In this document: positions 16,989-26,589 of the stretch, piece by piece
Numbering within the stretch: position 1 is the first letter of the stretch
Layout of the letters: every line of letters starts with the position of its first letter
Assembly: GCA_002255905.1 (NCBI GenBank)
Contig: NKIN01000001.1
Span: 496,001-560,000, forward strand
Length of the DNA: 64,000 bases
Reading direction: 5' to 3'
DNA from: Burkholderiales bacterium PBB1
GTDB taxonomy: Bacteria > Pseudomonadota > Gammaproteobacteria > Burkholderiales > Burkholderiaceae_C
Program-made: the position numbers and the translations under genes
The notes under the pieces: model-generated
Database searches by the model: none
Told to the model about the DNA's origin: nothing
The model's input: the letters and a program-made list of their open reading frames with translations, nothing else

Positions 16989-18569
16989 ATGAGTGCCGTG
17001 CCAGCCAACTTTCGTGAGGCATCCCCTTGGCGCACGTCGCTGCCCATGTTCCTGCTGCTCGTGGTCGCGATCCTGCTGATGTACCGAGACACCGCAGGGA
17101 TCATGGTGGGGATCTGGTGGCGCTCGGAGACCTTCGCGCATTGCCTGCTGGTTCTGCCCATCAGCTTGTGGCTGGTCTGGCGTCAGCGTGACCGGCTGGC
17201 TGCGCTGACGCCGCGGCCGCAGCCCTGGATGCTGCTGCCGATGCTTGTTACCGCCGTGGTCTGGCTGTTGTCCGACCTGGTTGTCGTCGGCGCTGCCGCG
17301 CAGTTCGCGCTGGTGACGATGCTGGTGCTGGCGGTTCCGCTCGTGCTCGGTCTCGAAGTCAGCGCCGTGATCCTGTTCCCCCTGCTGTTTCTGTACTTTG
17401 GGGTACCGTTTGGCGAGTTCGTCGTGCCCACCATGATGGAGTTGACAGCCGACTTCACCGTGTCTGCGCTGCAGATCTCCGGAGTGCCGGTGTTTCGGGA
17501 AGGACAGAGCTTCGTCATTCCGAGCGGCAACTGGTCGGTCATCGACGAATGCAGCGGCGTGCGTTATCTGATGGCGTCCTTCATGGTAGGTACGCTGTTC
17601 GCGTACCTGAACTACCGGTCATACCGACGGCGCGCGGCATTCATGCTGTTCGCGCTGCTGATGCCGGTGCTGGCCAACTGGCTGCGTGCCTACCTCATCG
17701 TGATGCTGGCCCACTTGTCGGGGAACAAGATCGCGACTGGCATCGACCATGTGCTGTACGGCTGGGTCTTCTTCGGTGTGATCATCTTTCTGATGTTCCT
17801 GATCGGCTCGAGCTGGTCGCAGCCCCAAGACACGCCATCACATCGGGCTGCGTCCGTGGTCGCGTCCGCTCTGGGGCATTCACAGAAGGTGTTGCCGGGC
17901 CGGGTGATCGCGCTGGCGCTGGCGGGGCTGCTCGTGGCGCTGATGCCGCACATGGCCGTGTGGACGCTGGAGAGGGCTGAAAGTGCTGCCGCTCCGGTGA
18001 AGATCCAGTTGCCGCCGCGGCTGGCTGACGGCTGGTCTTCCGAAGGTGCGAAGATCGTCGCCTGGGCACCGATATTCACCAACCCATCGGCTGAAACCAC
18101 CCAGGCCTACACCAGCCCGGCAGGCACCGTGGGCCTGCACATTGCCTATTACCGCGGTCAGGCCGACGGACGCAAGCTCGTCAGTTCGACCAATGTCCTC
18201 GTGCCGATGAGAAGCGACGGCTGGAACCTGATGGTCGGTGGACGGCGGGATGTCGTTACCAGCATGGGGACGATCAGTGTCAACACTGCAGAAATCCTCG
18301 GTGAATCGCAGCTTGGCACGGTACGCCGGAATCACCTCGTTGTGTGGCGCGTGTACTGGATTGACGGTCGCTTTGTGGCAGGTGATGTGGCCGCCAAGAT
18401 TCATGGTGGGCTGGCGAGGTTGAAAGGCCGTGGTGACGAAGGCGCAGCGGTCGTGCTGTATGCCGACGCGGACACCGTGGCGGCATCCAACGCTGCGCTC
18501 GAAGCGTTCGTGCAGGCCAACCATGACGAACTGGGTGCGATGCTGCAGCGCACGCGTGACGATCGATGA
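16989..18569 (+). CDS. xrtA: Exosortase A fused to EpsI domain
   Basis: A 526-residue multispan membrane protein. About eight hydrophobic spans carry the exosortase transpeptidase residues: Cys188 in DECSGVRY, Arg233 in NWLRAY and His254 in IDHVLYGW. After residue about 310 a further span leads into a periplasmic EpsI-type domain of about 190 residues (VGLHIAYYRGQADGRKLVSS, VWRVYWIDGRFVAGD). The frame is open upstream to 16794, but the ATG at 16989 lies just after the previous gene and gives the expected N-terminus. Exosortase A cleaves PEP-CTERM tails and is linked to glycosylation and extracellular anchoring. No PEP-CTERM protein is encoded in this window. Confidence 0.95.
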   Translation: MSAVPANFREASPWRTSLPMFLLLVVAILLMYRDTAGIMVGIWWRSETFAHCLLVLPISLWLVWRQRDRLAALTPRPQPWMLLPMLVTAVVWLLSDLVVVGAAAQFALVTMLVLAVPLVLGLEVSAVILFPLLFLYFGVPFGEFVVPTMMELTADFTVSALQISGVPVFREGQSFVIPSGNWSVIDECSGVRYLMASFMVGTLFAYLNYRSYRRRAAFMLFALLMPVLANWLRAYLIVMLAHLSGNKIATGIDHVLYGWVFFGVIIFLMFLIGSSWSQPQDTPSHRAASVVASALGHSQKVLPGRVIALALAGLLVALMPHMAVWTLERAESAAAPVKIQLPPRLADGWSSEGAKIVAWAPIFTNPSAETTQAYTSPAGTVGLHIAYYRGQADGRKLVSSTNVLVPMRSDGWNLMVGGRRDVVTSMGTISVNTAEILGESQLGTVRRNHLVVWRVYWIDGRFVAGDVAAKIHGGLARLKGRGDEGAAVVLYADADTVAASNAALEAFVQANHDELGAMLQRTRDDR

Positions 18570-18619
18570 TGTTCCCGGTGACAGAAGTCATGCCGGTGAA
18601 CCGTTGACGAACAGCGGCG

Positions 18620-19789
18620 ATGCGTAGCAGTCCTGCCGTCGACCCACGCCCGCTGGTGCTGCATCTGGTCTATCGATTTGACACCGGGGGACTGGAGAAC
18701 GGGGTGGTCAACCTGATCAACCACATGCCCGCCTCTGCATACCGTCATGCCGTGGTCGCGTTGACCGAAGTCGTGCCCGCGTTCGCGCAGCGCATCCATC
18801 GCCAGGACGTCACGATGATTTCCTTGCACAAGACGCCCGGTCACAGCCTGAAGCTCTACCCGCGTCTACAGCGCCTGTTTGCACATCTTCGGCCCGCCGT
18901 GGTGCACACGAGAAACCTGGCGGCGCTCGAATGCCAGGTACCGGCAGCGTTCGCGGGTGTGCCGGTGCGTGTCCACGGCGAGCACGGACGCGACGTCGAC
19001 GATCTGGATGGCACCCGTCGACGCTACCAATGGATGCGCCGAGCCTACCGCCCCTTCGTGCATCGCTATGTGGCGTTGTCACGCGATCTGGCTGGATACC
19101 TGAACGAGAAAGTCGGCGTGCCGGAGTCGCGCATTGTCCAGATCTACAACGGCGTCGACATTGAGCGCTTCTCCGCGCGTTCAGTGGTGCGCGGCACGGT
19201 GCAGGGCGGACCCTTCACAGAGCCGCATCTGTTCGTTTTCGGTACCGTGGGCCGCATGCAGGCTGTGAAGGCTCAGACGGTTCTGGCGCAGGCGTTCATT
19301 CGCGCCTTGCAACTGCGCCCAGGTTTACGCGATCGACTGCGTCTGGTGATGGTGGGCGAGGGTCCGCTGCGCGCCGAAGCGCAGGCGCTGCTCGACTCAG
19401 CCGGTGTCGGCAATCTGGCATGGCTGCCCGGCGAGCGTTCAGACGTGCCAAATGTCATGCGCAGCTTCGATTGCTTCGTGCTGCCATCGTTGGCGGAAGG
19501 GGTATCGAATACCATTCTCGAGTGCATGGCTTCCGGGTTACCCGTGCTGGCAACCGATGTCGGCGGCAACGCCGAACTGGTGATGGGCGGCACCACCGGC
19601 GAACTGGTGGCTGCGGGCAATGTGGAGGCGCTGGCCGAGGGATTGCTTCTTCTTTCGGCGGACCCGGCCCGGGCCCATGCAATGGGCCAAGCCGGCCGGG
19701 CTCGTGTCGAGCAGCATTTCAGTTTGCCGGCGATGGTGGGCGCATACCAAGCCTTGTATGACCGGTTGCTCGTCGATCGGAATTCATGA
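18620..19789 (+). CDS. XrtA/PEP-CTERM-associated GT4 glycosyltransferase, type 2
   Basis: A 389-residue retaining GT-B glycosyltransferase. The N-terminal FDTGGLENGVVNLINHMP motif is characteristic of the second exosortase-associated glycosyltransferase. The C-terminal half has FGTVGRMQAVKAQ, VGEGPLR, LPGERSDVPNVMRSFD and the donor-site EGVSNTILECMASGLPV. It starts at the ATG at 18620, fifty bases after exosortase A, and is followed by the amidotransferase gene at 19811. It acts on the cytoplasmic side in repeat assembly; donor and linkage cannot be told from sequence. Confidence 0.93.
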   Translation: MRSSPAVDPRPLVLHLVYRFDTGGLENGVVNLINHMPASAYRHAVVALTEVVPAFAQRIHRQDVTMISLHKTPGHSLKLYPRLQRLFAHLRPAVVHTRNLAALECQVPAAFAGVPVRVHGEHGRDVDDLDGTRRRYQWMRRAYRPFVHRYVALSRDLAGYLNEKVGVPESRIVQIYNGVDIERFSARSVVRGTVQGGPFTEPHLFVFGTVGRMQAVKAQTVLAQAFIRALQLRPGLRDRLRLVMVGEGPLRAEAQALLDSAGVGNLAWLPGERSDVPNVMRSFDCFVLPSLAEGVSNTILECMASGLPVLATDVGGNAELVMGGTTGELVAAGNVEALAEGLLLLSADPARAHAMGQAGRARVEQHFSLPAMVGAYQALYDRLLVDRNS

Positions 19790-19810
19790 GATGAGCAGGA
19801 GCTAAAGATC

Positions 19811-21769
19811 ATGTGTGGCATCACCGGTCTCTTCGACACTCGCGGCGCTGCTGCGGTCGACCGCGCCGTGCTCCAACGCATGAACGATTCGCAGTTGCAC
19901 CGCGGTCCCGATGAAGGCAGCCTTCACATTGAACCGGGTCTCGGATTTGGCCACCGCCGCCTGTCCATCATCGACGTGGCCACGGGCCAGCAGCCGCTGT
20001 TCAACGAAGATGGCTCGGTGGTGGTGATCTTCAACGGCGAGATCTACAACTACCAGGAACTGATCACGGAGCTGCAGGCCGCCGGCCACCGCTTCGCCAC
20101 CAAGAGCGACACTGAAGTGATCGTGCACGCGTGGGAGCAGTGGGGCGAGGCCTGCGTCGAGCGCTTTCGCGGCATGTTCGCCTTCGTGCTGTGGGATCGC
20201 AATCGGCAGACGCTGTTCATGTCGCGCGACCGAATGGGCGTCAAGCCGCTCTACTACGCGCTGCTCGATGACGGCACGCTGCTTTTCGGCAGCGAACTGA
20301 AGTCGCTGTTGGCCTACCGGGGGCCACACGGTGCTGCGCTGAAACGTGACATCGACCCGCTGGCCGTCGAGGAGTATTTCGCGCTCGGCTACGTCGCCGA
20401 GCCGCGCACCATCTTCCGCCAGGCGAGGAAGCTGTCGCCCGGACATGCCCTGGCCATCCGGCGCGGCGAGCCGGTGGGCGAGCCCCGCGAGTACTGGGAC
20501 GTGCACTTCTCGCTGGACAACACGATCAGCGCCGAAGACGCCTGCGCCGAACTGCGGCATCGCCTGCAGGAATCGGTGCGCCTGCGGATGATCTCCGAAG
20601 TGCCGCTGGGCGCGTTCCTGTCCGGTGGCGTCGATTCCAGCGCCGTGGTGGCCACGATGGCCGGTCTGTCCGACGGCCCGGTCAACACCTGCTCGATCGC
20701 CTTCGACGACCCGAAGTTCAACGAGAGCGAATTCGCGCAGATGGTGGCCACCAGGTACGCCACCAATCACCGCGTCGAGACTGTGCTGTCCGACGACTTC
20801 GACCTCATCGACACGCTGGCCCAGCTGTACGACGAGCCTTACGCCGACAGTTCGGCCATCCCGACCTACCGCGTCTGCCAGCTGGCGCGCAAGCATGTCA
20901 CGGTGGCACTGTCGGGCGATGGCGGTGACGAGACCTTTGGTGGCTATCGCCGCTACCGCCTGCACCTGATGGAAGAGCGCATGCGCTCGGCCCTTCCCGC
21001 CGGCATCCGCCAGCCGCTGTTCGGCCTGCTCGGCCGCGTCTACCCCAAGGCCGACTGGGCGCCGCGCATGCTGCGCGCCAAGACCACCTTCGAAGGCATG
21101 TCGCGCACCGCGGTCGAGGCCTATTTCCATTCGGTCTCGATCCTTCGCGGGCCGATGCGCGACCGCCTCTTCAGCCCGGCGTTGAAGCGTGAACTGGCCG
21201 GCTACGGCGCACAGGAAGTGTTCGACTTCCACGCCGGCCGTGCCCGCACCGACGATCCGCTCGCGCTGATCCAGTACCTCGACCTGAAGACCTACCTCGT
21301 GGGCGACATCAACACCAAGGTCGATCGCGCCAGCATGGCGCACAGCCTGGAAGTGCGCGAGCCGCTGATGGATCACCAGCTGATCGAGTGGCTGGCCACA
21401 CTGCCGTCGTCGCTCAAGGTGCGCGGCCAGGAAGGCAAGGTCCTGCTGAAGAAAGCGATGGAGCCGCAGTTGCCGGACGAAGTGCTCTACCGCCCGAAGA
21501 TGGGTTTCAGTGTGCCCCTGGCACAGTGGTTCCGCGGCCCCTTGAAGAAGCGCGTTCGCGACGCCGTGCTCGGCGAACGCCTGGCCAGCACCGGCTGGTT
21601 CAACCGCGACTACCTTGAACACCTGGTCAACAGCCACCAGGCCGGCACCAGCGACTACAGCGCGCCGCTGTGGTCGCTGCTGATGTTCGAGGCCTTCCTG
21701 CGTAACGTGGTCGACGAAGGCGCGGACGCCGAATGCGCACCTGCCGGAGCCGAGGCTTCGTATGCCTGA
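19811..21769 (+). CDS. XrtA/PEP-CTERM system amidotransferase (asparagine synthase type)
   Basis: A 652-residue class II glutamine amidotransferase with a C-terminal AsnB-like ATP pyrophosphatase domain. The start gives MCGITGLFDTRG, so the glutaminase nucleophile Cys2 is intact. RRLSIID, FNGEIYN and SDTEVI follow as expected. The ATP pyrophosphatase loop SGGVDSS lies at about residues 271-277 and GDGGDETFGGYRR near 373. Such enzymes in EPS loci probably amidate a uronic acid or similar carboxylate rather than aspartate. It is the complete paralogue of two degenerate relatives at 37595-39361 and 45749-47464. The methyltransferase gene overlaps its 3' end by eight bases. Confidence 0.93.
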   Translation: MCGITGLFDTRGAAAVDRAVLQRMNDSQLHRGPDEGSLHIEPGLGFGHRRLSIIDVATGQQPLFNEDGSVVVIFNGEIYNYQELITELQAAGHRFATKSDTEVIVHAWEQWGEACVERFRGMFAFVLWDRNRQTLFMSRDRMGVKPLYYALLDDGTLLFGSELKSLLAYRGPHGAALKRDIDPLAVEEYFALGYVAEPRTIFRQARKLSPGHALAIRRGEPVGEPREYWDVHFSLDNTISAEDACAELRHRLQESVRLRMISEVPLGAFLSGGVDSSAVVATMAGLSDGPVNTCSIAFDDPKFNESEFAQMVATRYATNHRVETVLSDDFDLIDTLAQLYDEPYADSSAIPTYRVCQLARKHVTVALSGDGGDETFGGYRRYRLHLMEERMRSALPAGIRQPLFGLLGRVYPKADWAPRMLRAKTTFEGMSRTAVEAYFHSVSILRGPMRDRLFSPALKRELAGYGAQEVFDFHAGRARTDDPLALIQYLDLKTYLVGDINTKVDRASMAHSLEVREPLMDHQLIEWLATLPSSLKVRGQEGKVLLKKAMEPQLPDEVLYRPKMGFSVPLAQWFRGPLKKRVRDAVLGERLASTGWFNRDYLEHLVNSHQAGTSDYSAPLWSLLMFEAFLRNVVDEGADAECAPAGAEASYA

Positions 21770-22670
21770 TCTGTTGCGCGTCGCGCGAGCCGTTGCGACC
21801 AACCAGGTGGCCCGTCTGTCGCCACGCGCCTATCTCTCCTTGACAGGACAGACGGGTCGCGGTGACGCCCTTGGAGAGTCGCCCGAGTACATCGCCTCCT
21901 ATTTCAAGCGATGCGTGGACGATTACCTGGCGTTTGCTGGAGTTCCGGCAGAGCAGGCCGAGAGTTGGCTTGCCGGCAAGACTATTGTTGAATACGGCCC
22001 AGGAGACTTCCCTGGCGTTGCTTTGCTGTTGCTGGCCTTGGGCGCGCGAAAGGTCTACTGCGTGGATCGCTTTCCTATGGTTCGGCTCTCGCAGAAAAAT
22101 GCTGAAGTTTGGAGCGCTCTGATTGCCTCACTGACGCCGATCCAGCTCGAACGTGCCCGCGCTCTGCTGCGCAACCCTCAAGCGCCAAGCGAGGGTTTCC
22201 ACACCGAAAGCGTTCAGTATGTAGTCCGCGCCCACGGGTTCAGTGGTTTGCAGGAGGTATGCGACTTGGCGTTGTCCCGCGCGGTGCTCGAGCATGTTGA
22301 CGACCTGCCCGGCACCTTCGGCGACATGCGCGCCGCACTCAAGCCGGGCGGAGTCGCCATCCACCTCGTCGACCTCAAGAGCCACGGCCTGCACCAGGAG
22401 AACCCACTCGATTTCCTGGCTTGGCCGAACTGGCTTTGGAGTCTGATGTATTCGCACAAGGGCGTGCCCAATCGCTGGCGGCTGGACCGGTACCGCGAAA
22501 TCGTAGACGCGCTGGGCGTCGAATCGGTGCGACTGGAGCCGACGCAGTGTGCGTCGGCGTCCGACGTTTTGGCTGTTCGGCCATTGTTGTCGCCGCCGTT
22601 CCGCGATCTTGACGACGAAGACTTGGCCTGCCTAGGACTGTGGATTGGTTTTCGCAAGCCAGCTGCCTGA
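21762..22670 (+). CDS. SAM-dependent methyltransferase
   Basis: A 302-residue protein with a class I methyltransferase fold. The SAM-binding motif is VEYGPGDFPGVALLL near residue 75, then a VYCVDRFPM acidic second strand, and LSRAVLEHVDDL plus LKPGGVAIHLVDL further on. It overlaps the amidotransferase gene by eight bases and ends three bases before the next glycosyltransferase ATG, so it belongs to the operon. It likely methylates a sugar, a lipid-linked intermediate or an aglycone. The acceptor is unknown. GC content here is slightly lower than in the flanking genes, which may hint at a later addition. Confidence 0.85.
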   Translation: MPDLLRVARAVATNQVARLSPRAYLSLTGQTGRGDALGESPEYIASYFKRCVDDYLAFAGVPAEQAESWLAGKTIVEYGPGDFPGVALLLLALGARKVYCVDRFPMVRLSQKNAEVWSALIASLTPIQLERARALLRNPQAPSEGFHTESVQYVVRAHGFSGLQEVCDLALSRAVLEHVDDLPGTFGDMRAALKPGGVAIHLVDLKSHGLHQENPLDFLAWPNWLWSLMYSHKGVPNRWRLDRYREIVDALGVESVRLEPTQCASASDVLAVRPLLSPPFRDLDDEDLACLGLWIGFRKPAA

Positions 22671-22672
22671 CC

Positions 22673-23908
22673 ATGCGCGTTTTGCACATCCTGGACCACT
22701 CGATCCCGCTGCACAGCGGCTATACCTTTCGCACCCTGTCCATCCTGCGAGAGCAGCGGCGGCTGGGTTGGGACACGCACCACCTGACCAGTCCCAAGCA
22801 CACTGCGCCCTCTGCCTCGGAGGAAACGGTCGATGGCTGGCACTTCCACCGCACACCGGCCCCCACTGGGGCCGCCGGCCTGCCCGGCCTCGCCGAAGTG
22901 GCGCTGATGAAACAGACGCAGAGTCGGCTGCTCGAAGTGGCTCAACAGGTGCGGCCCCACATCCTCCACGCGCATTCGCCGGTGCTGAACGCGATCCCTG
23001 CGTTGCGCGTCGGTCGCCAGCTGGGCATCCCCGTGGTCTACGAAGTGCGCGCGTTCTGGGAGGACGCCGCTGTCGATCATGGCACCACCACCGAAGGAAG
23101 CATGCGCTACCGCCTGACGCGGCGCCTGGAAACGCATGCACTGCGCCAGGCGGCGCATGTGTTCACCATCTGCGAAGGGCTGCGCGGCGACATCGCACGG
23201 CGCGGCATCGCGGCCGACAAGGTCACGGTGATTCCCAACGCGGTGGACATCGAATCCTTCGAGCCCGGTGGCCAGCCCGACGAAGCGCTGAAGGCCTCCC
23301 TCGGGCTGACTGGCGCAACCGTGGTGGGCTTCATCGGCAGCTTCTACGCCTACGAAGGGCTCGACCTGCTGCTGCAGGCCCTTCCAGCCCTCCTGCAAAG
23401 CCGGCCAGAAGTGCGCGTACTGCTGGTTGGCGGTGGCCCACAGGAAGACGCACTCAAGGCTCAGGCGCAGTCCTTGGGCCTGGCCGACCAGGTGGTGTTC
23501 ACCGGCCGCGTGCCCCACGCCGAAGTGCAGCGCTACTACGACCTGGTCGATGTCCTGGCCTACCCGCGCCATTCGATGCGCCTGACCGAGCTCGTCACGC
23601 CGCTCAAGCCGCTGGAAGCCATGGCCCAGGGGCGGCTGCTGGTGGCCAGCGACGTGGGTGGGCACAAGGAATTGATCCGCCACGGCGAGACGGGCTGGCT
23701 GTTCAAGGCGGGCAGTGCGCAGGACCTGGCCGCGGCCGTCGACGCCCTGCTGCAACGCCGCGCCGACTGGCCGCGCCTGCGCCAGGCCGGCCGCTCCTTC
23801 GTCGAGGCCGACCGCAACTGGACGGCCAGCGTAGCGCGCTACGCCCCGGTCTACGACCGCCTGGCTCCGACAGCCCGCGCCGATGCCCACGCCACCGCCA
23901 CCGTCTGA
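22673..23908 (+). CDS. XrtA/PEP-CTERM-associated glycosyltransferase (Daro_2409-type family)
   Basis: A 411-residue GT4 glycosyltransferase. I chose the ATG at 22673, three bases after the methyltransferase stop, which gives MRVLHILDHSIPLHSGYTFR, the family N-terminus with the H-S-G-Y acceptor-side motif. The C-terminal domain shows VGFIGSFYAYEGLDLLL, VGGGPQED, FTGRVPHAEVQRYYDLVDV and LTPLKPLEAMAQG-type donor loop residues. It is one of the conserved glycosyltransferases of exosortase A loci. The downstream glycosyltransferase gene overlaps its end by 26 bases. Confidence 0.92.
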   Translation: MRVLHILDHSIPLHSGYTFRTLSILREQRRLGWDTHHLTSPKHTAPSASEETVDGWHFHRTPAPTGAAGLPGLAEVALMKQTQSRLLEVAQQVRPHILHAHSPVLNAIPALRVGRQLGIPVVYEVRAFWEDAAVDHGTTTEGSMRYRLTRRLETHALRQAAHVFTICEGLRGDIARRGIAADKVTVIPNAVDIESFEPGGQPDEALKASLGLTGATVVGFIGSFYAYEGLDLLLQALPALLQSRPEVRVLLVGGGPQEDALKAQAQSLGLADQVVFTGRVPHAEVQRYYDLVDVLAYPRHSMRLTELVTPLKPLEAMAQGRLLVASDVGGHKELIRHGETGWLFKAGSAQDLAAAVDALLQRRADWPRLRQAGRSFVEADRNWTASVARYAPVYDRLAPTARADAHATATV

Positions 23909-25214
23909 ACGCGGCCCGCACATCGTGGTGCTGAGCAGCCTGTTCCCGAGCCGTCTGCAGCCGGGCGCCGGTCTCTTCATCCGCGAGCGCATGTTCCGCG
24001 TGGGGCAGCGCATGCCCCTGGCCGTGGTCTCGCCCGTGCCCTGGTTCCCGCTGCAAGGCCTGCTGCGCCTGTGGCGGCCGGGCTTCCGGCCTGGTGCGCC
24101 GCGCTTCGAACGCCAGGGCGCTTTCGACGTCTGGTTCCCGCGCTTCTTCAGCCTGCCCGGCCTGCTGCGTCGTTTCGACGGCCTGTTCATGGCCCTGGGC
24201 GCCTGGCCACGGCTGCGCGCCTTGAAAGCCGCGGGCCGGCTCGACCTGATCGACGCCCATTTCGCCTTCCCTGACGGCCACGCCGCCGGCCTGCTGGGCC
24301 GCTGGCTGGGTGTGCCCGTCACCGTCACGCTGCGCGGCACCGAGGTGCGCCACGCCGCCGACGCTGCGCTGCGGCCACGCCTGGTCTCGGCTCTGCAGCG
24401 CGCCAGCCGTGTGTTCGCAGTGTCCGATTCGCTGCGCCGCGTGGCACTGGGCCTGGGCCTGGCGCCTGAACGTGCGCGCGTGGTCGGCAACGGCGTCGAC
24501 CTCGAACGCTTCCGCCCGCTGGCCAGCCCGGCTGCACGCGCTGCGGCGCGCGCCGGCCTGGGCTTGCCCGAGTCGGCCCGCGTGCTGGTCAGTGTGGGCG
24601 GCCTGTGCGAACGCAAGGGCTTCCACCGCGTGATGGCCTGCTTGCCCTCCATGGGTCAAGGGACCCATGCCGTGCACCTGCTGGTGGTCGGCGGCCCCAG
24701 CCCCGAAGGCGACTGGACGGCCCGGCTGCACAGCCTGGCGCGCGAACTCGGCCTGCTGGCTCAGGTGCATTTCACCGGCCCGCTGCCGGCGGCCGAACTT
24801 GGCACCGTGCTGGCCGCAGCCGATGTGTTCGTGCTCGCCACGCGCAACGAAGGCTGGGCCAATGTGTTCCTCGAAGCCATGGCCTGTGGCCTGCCCGTGG
24901 TCACCACCGACGTGGGCGGAAACCGCGAAGTGGTGGCGACGCCCGCAGTCGGCACCATCGTGCCCTTCGACGACGCAACAGCGCTGACCGTGGCCCTATG
25001 CGCTGCGCTCGACCACCCCTGGGACCGCGCCGCCATCCGCGCCTATGCCGAAGCCCATACCTGGGACCTGCGCGTCGACGAACTCGAAGCCGAGTTCCGC
25101 GCCCTGGTCCCTTTGGCAGCGGTACCCGTACCGGCCTCGGCCCCGGCCAGGCAGGCCGGCGCTGCGGTGGGCGCCAGTGCCCATGTCAGTGCCAGCGCGG
25201 CTCCCGAGCGTTGA
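23883..25214 (+). CDS. GT4 glycosyltransferase
   Basis: A 443-residue GT-B enzyme. After a proline-rich start comes VVLSSLFPSRLQPGAGLFIRER, a typical GT4 acceptor-binding N-terminus, then DAHFAFPDGHAAGLL and VTLRGTEV. The donor half has VSVGGLCERKGFHRVM, VGGPSPEGDW, FTGPLPAAEL and NEGWANVFLEAMACGLPVV. It overlaps the previous glycosyltransferase by 26 bases. A C-terminal Ala/Pro/Val-rich tail of about 35 residues has no obvious function. The start could instead be a nearby in-frame codon, since the first residues (MPTPPPPSERG) are low complexity. Confidence 0.88.
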   Translation: MPTPPPPSERGPHIVVLSSLFPSRLQPGAGLFIRERMFRVGQRMPLAVVSPVPWFPLQGLLRLWRPGFRPGAPRFERQGAFDVWFPRFFSLPGLLRRFDGLFMALGAWPRLRALKAAGRLDLIDAHFAFPDGHAAGLLGRWLGVPVTVTLRGTEVRHAADAALRPRLVSALQRASRVFAVSDSLRRVALGLGLAPERARVVGNGVDLERFRPLASPAARAAARAGLGLPESARVLVSVGGLCERKGFHRVMACLPSMGQGTHAVHLLVVGGPSPEGDWTARLHSLARELGLLAQVHFTGPLPAAELGTVLAAADVFVLATRNEGWANVFLEAMACGLPVVTTDVGGNREVVATPAVGTIVPFDDATALTVALCAALDHPWDRAAIRAYAEAHTWDLRVDELEAEFRALVPLAAVPVPASAPARQAGAAVGASAHVSASAAPER

Positions 25215-25218
25215 CGCC

Positions 25219-26589
25219 ATGTGGACGCGCTTTGTCTCTGCTGCGCTCTTCCCCTTGCACGAAAAGCTCAAGGGGCACACCACCGTGGCCGTGCGCAAGC
25301 AGCTCGAAGCTGCCCAATGGTGGCCGGCGGAGCGGCTGCAGGCGCTGCAGCTGGAACGCCTGCGCACCCTGCTCACCGAAGCGGGTGCCCGGGTGCCCTA
25401 TTACCGCGAACTCTTCGCCCGCCTGCGCTTCGACCCCGCGGCAGTGCGCCACCTCGCCGATCTCCAGGTCCTGCCCCTGCTCGACAAGGCCATCATCCGT
25501 GCCCACACCGAAGCGCTGAAGCATCCGCAAGCCCGCGGCCTGTCGCGCTTCAACACCGGCGGCAGCTCGGGCGAACCGCTGATCTTCTTCATCGGCAAGG
25601 AACGCGTCAGCCACGACGTCGCCGCCAAGTGGCGCGCCACGCGCTGGTGGGGCGTGGACATCGGTGACCCCGAGATCGTGGTCTGGGGCTCACCCATCGA
25701 ACTCGGCAGCCAGGACCGCGTGCGCGCGTTGCGCGACACCTTGCTGCGCACCGAACTGCTGCCCGCCTTCGAGATGAGCGAGTCCAAGCTCGACGGCTTC
25801 GTCGCGGCCATCCGCCGCCGCCGTCCAAAGATGCTGTTCGGCTACCCCAGCGCGCTGAGCCACATCGCGCGCCACGCCGAAGCGCGTGGCGCGCGCCTGG
25901 ACGACCTGGGCATCCGCGTGGCCTTCGTCACCAGCGAACGCCTGTACGACGAACAGCGCGCCACCATCGGTCGCGTGTTCGGCTGCCCGGTGGCCAACGG
26001 CTACGGCGGGCGCGACGCTGGCTTCATCGCCCACGAGTGCCCCGAGGGCGGCATGCATCTGACGGCCGAGGACCTCGTGGTCGAAATCGTCGATCGCGAC
26101 GGCCATGTCTTGCCGGCGGGGCAGGCCGGCGAGGTCGTCGTCACCCACCTGGCCACGCGCGACTTCCCCTTCATCCGCTACCGCACCGGCGACGTGGCGG
26201 TGCTCAGCAAAGAGCGATGTGCCTGCGGCCGTGGTTTGCCCATGCTCGAGGAAATCCAGGGCCGTACCACCGACTTCGTGGTCGCCGCTGACGGCACCGT
26301 GCTGCACGGCCTGGCGCTGGTCTACATCCTGCGCGACCTGCCGGGTGTGCGCCAGTTCAAGATCATCCAGGAAAGTCGACTGGAAACCCGCGTTCTGCTT
26401 GTCACCGACCCTACCTTCGACACTTCGATGCTTGACGTCATTCCGATCAAGTTCCGCGCACGCCTGGGAGATGCCGTTCAGGTGGCCGTGGAGCAGGTGG
26501 AAGACATCCCTCCAGAACGCTCCGGCAAGTTCCGTTACGTGGTCAGCCGGGTAGCAACCACGTCACAAGGCGCGCTGAATCATGCGTGA
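25219..26589 (+). CDS. CapK/PaaK-like adenylate-forming enzyme
   Basis: A 456-residue member of the phenylacetate-CoA ligase/CapK superfamily. The start ATG at 25219 is four bases after the previous stop. Motifs are SRFNTGGSSGEPLIFF near residue 110 (the P-loop-like Thr/Ser/Gly AMP-binding stretch), GYPSALSHIARHAE, NGYGGRDAGFIAHECPEGGMH, and FIRYRTGDVAVL with CACGRGLPMLEEIQGR near residue 340. Proteins of this type are common in exosortase A loci. They probably activate a carboxylic acid as an acyl-AMP for attachment to a sugar or amine. No acyl carrier protein is encoded here. The O-ligase gene overlaps its end by eight bases. Confidence 0.9.
   Translation: MWTRFVSAALFPLHEKLKGHTTVAVRKQLEAAQWWPAERLQALQLERLRTLLTEAGARVPYYRELFARLRFDPAAVRHLADLQVLPLLDKAIIRAHTEALKHPQARGLSRFNTGGSSGEPLIFFIGKERVSHDVAAKWRATRWWGVDIGDPEIVVWGSPIELGSQDRVRALRDTLLRTELLPAFEMSESKLDGFVAAIRRRRPKMLFGYPSALSHIARHAEARGARLDDLGIRVAFVTSERLYDEQRATIGRVFGCPVANGYGGRDAGFIAHECPEGGMHLTAEDLVVEIVDRDGHVLPAGQAGEVVVTHLATRDFPFIRYRTGDVAVLSKERCACGRGLPMLEEIQGRTTDFVVAADGTVLHGLALVYILRDLPGVRQFKIIQESRLETRVLLVTDPTFDTSMLDVIPIKFRARLGDAVQVAVEQVEDIPPERSGKFRYVVSRVATTSQGALNHA

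Noticed and set aside
14690-17161. An open frame of over 800 codons on the minus strand across the FemAB, glycosyltransferase and exosortase start region.
   Set aside because: It runs antisense to well-supported genes, has no recognisable domain and is the kind of long open frame that high GC third positions produce by chance.
19802-21802. A long minus-strand open frame across the amidotransferase gene.
   Set aside because: The plus-strand gene has the complete amidotransferase motifs; the antisense translation is His/Gln/Arg-rich with no family pattern.
22214-24652. An 800-codon minus-strand open frame across the methyltransferase and glycosyltransferase genes.
   Set aside because: It is antisense to three genes with clear motifs, and its translation is repetitive and basic.
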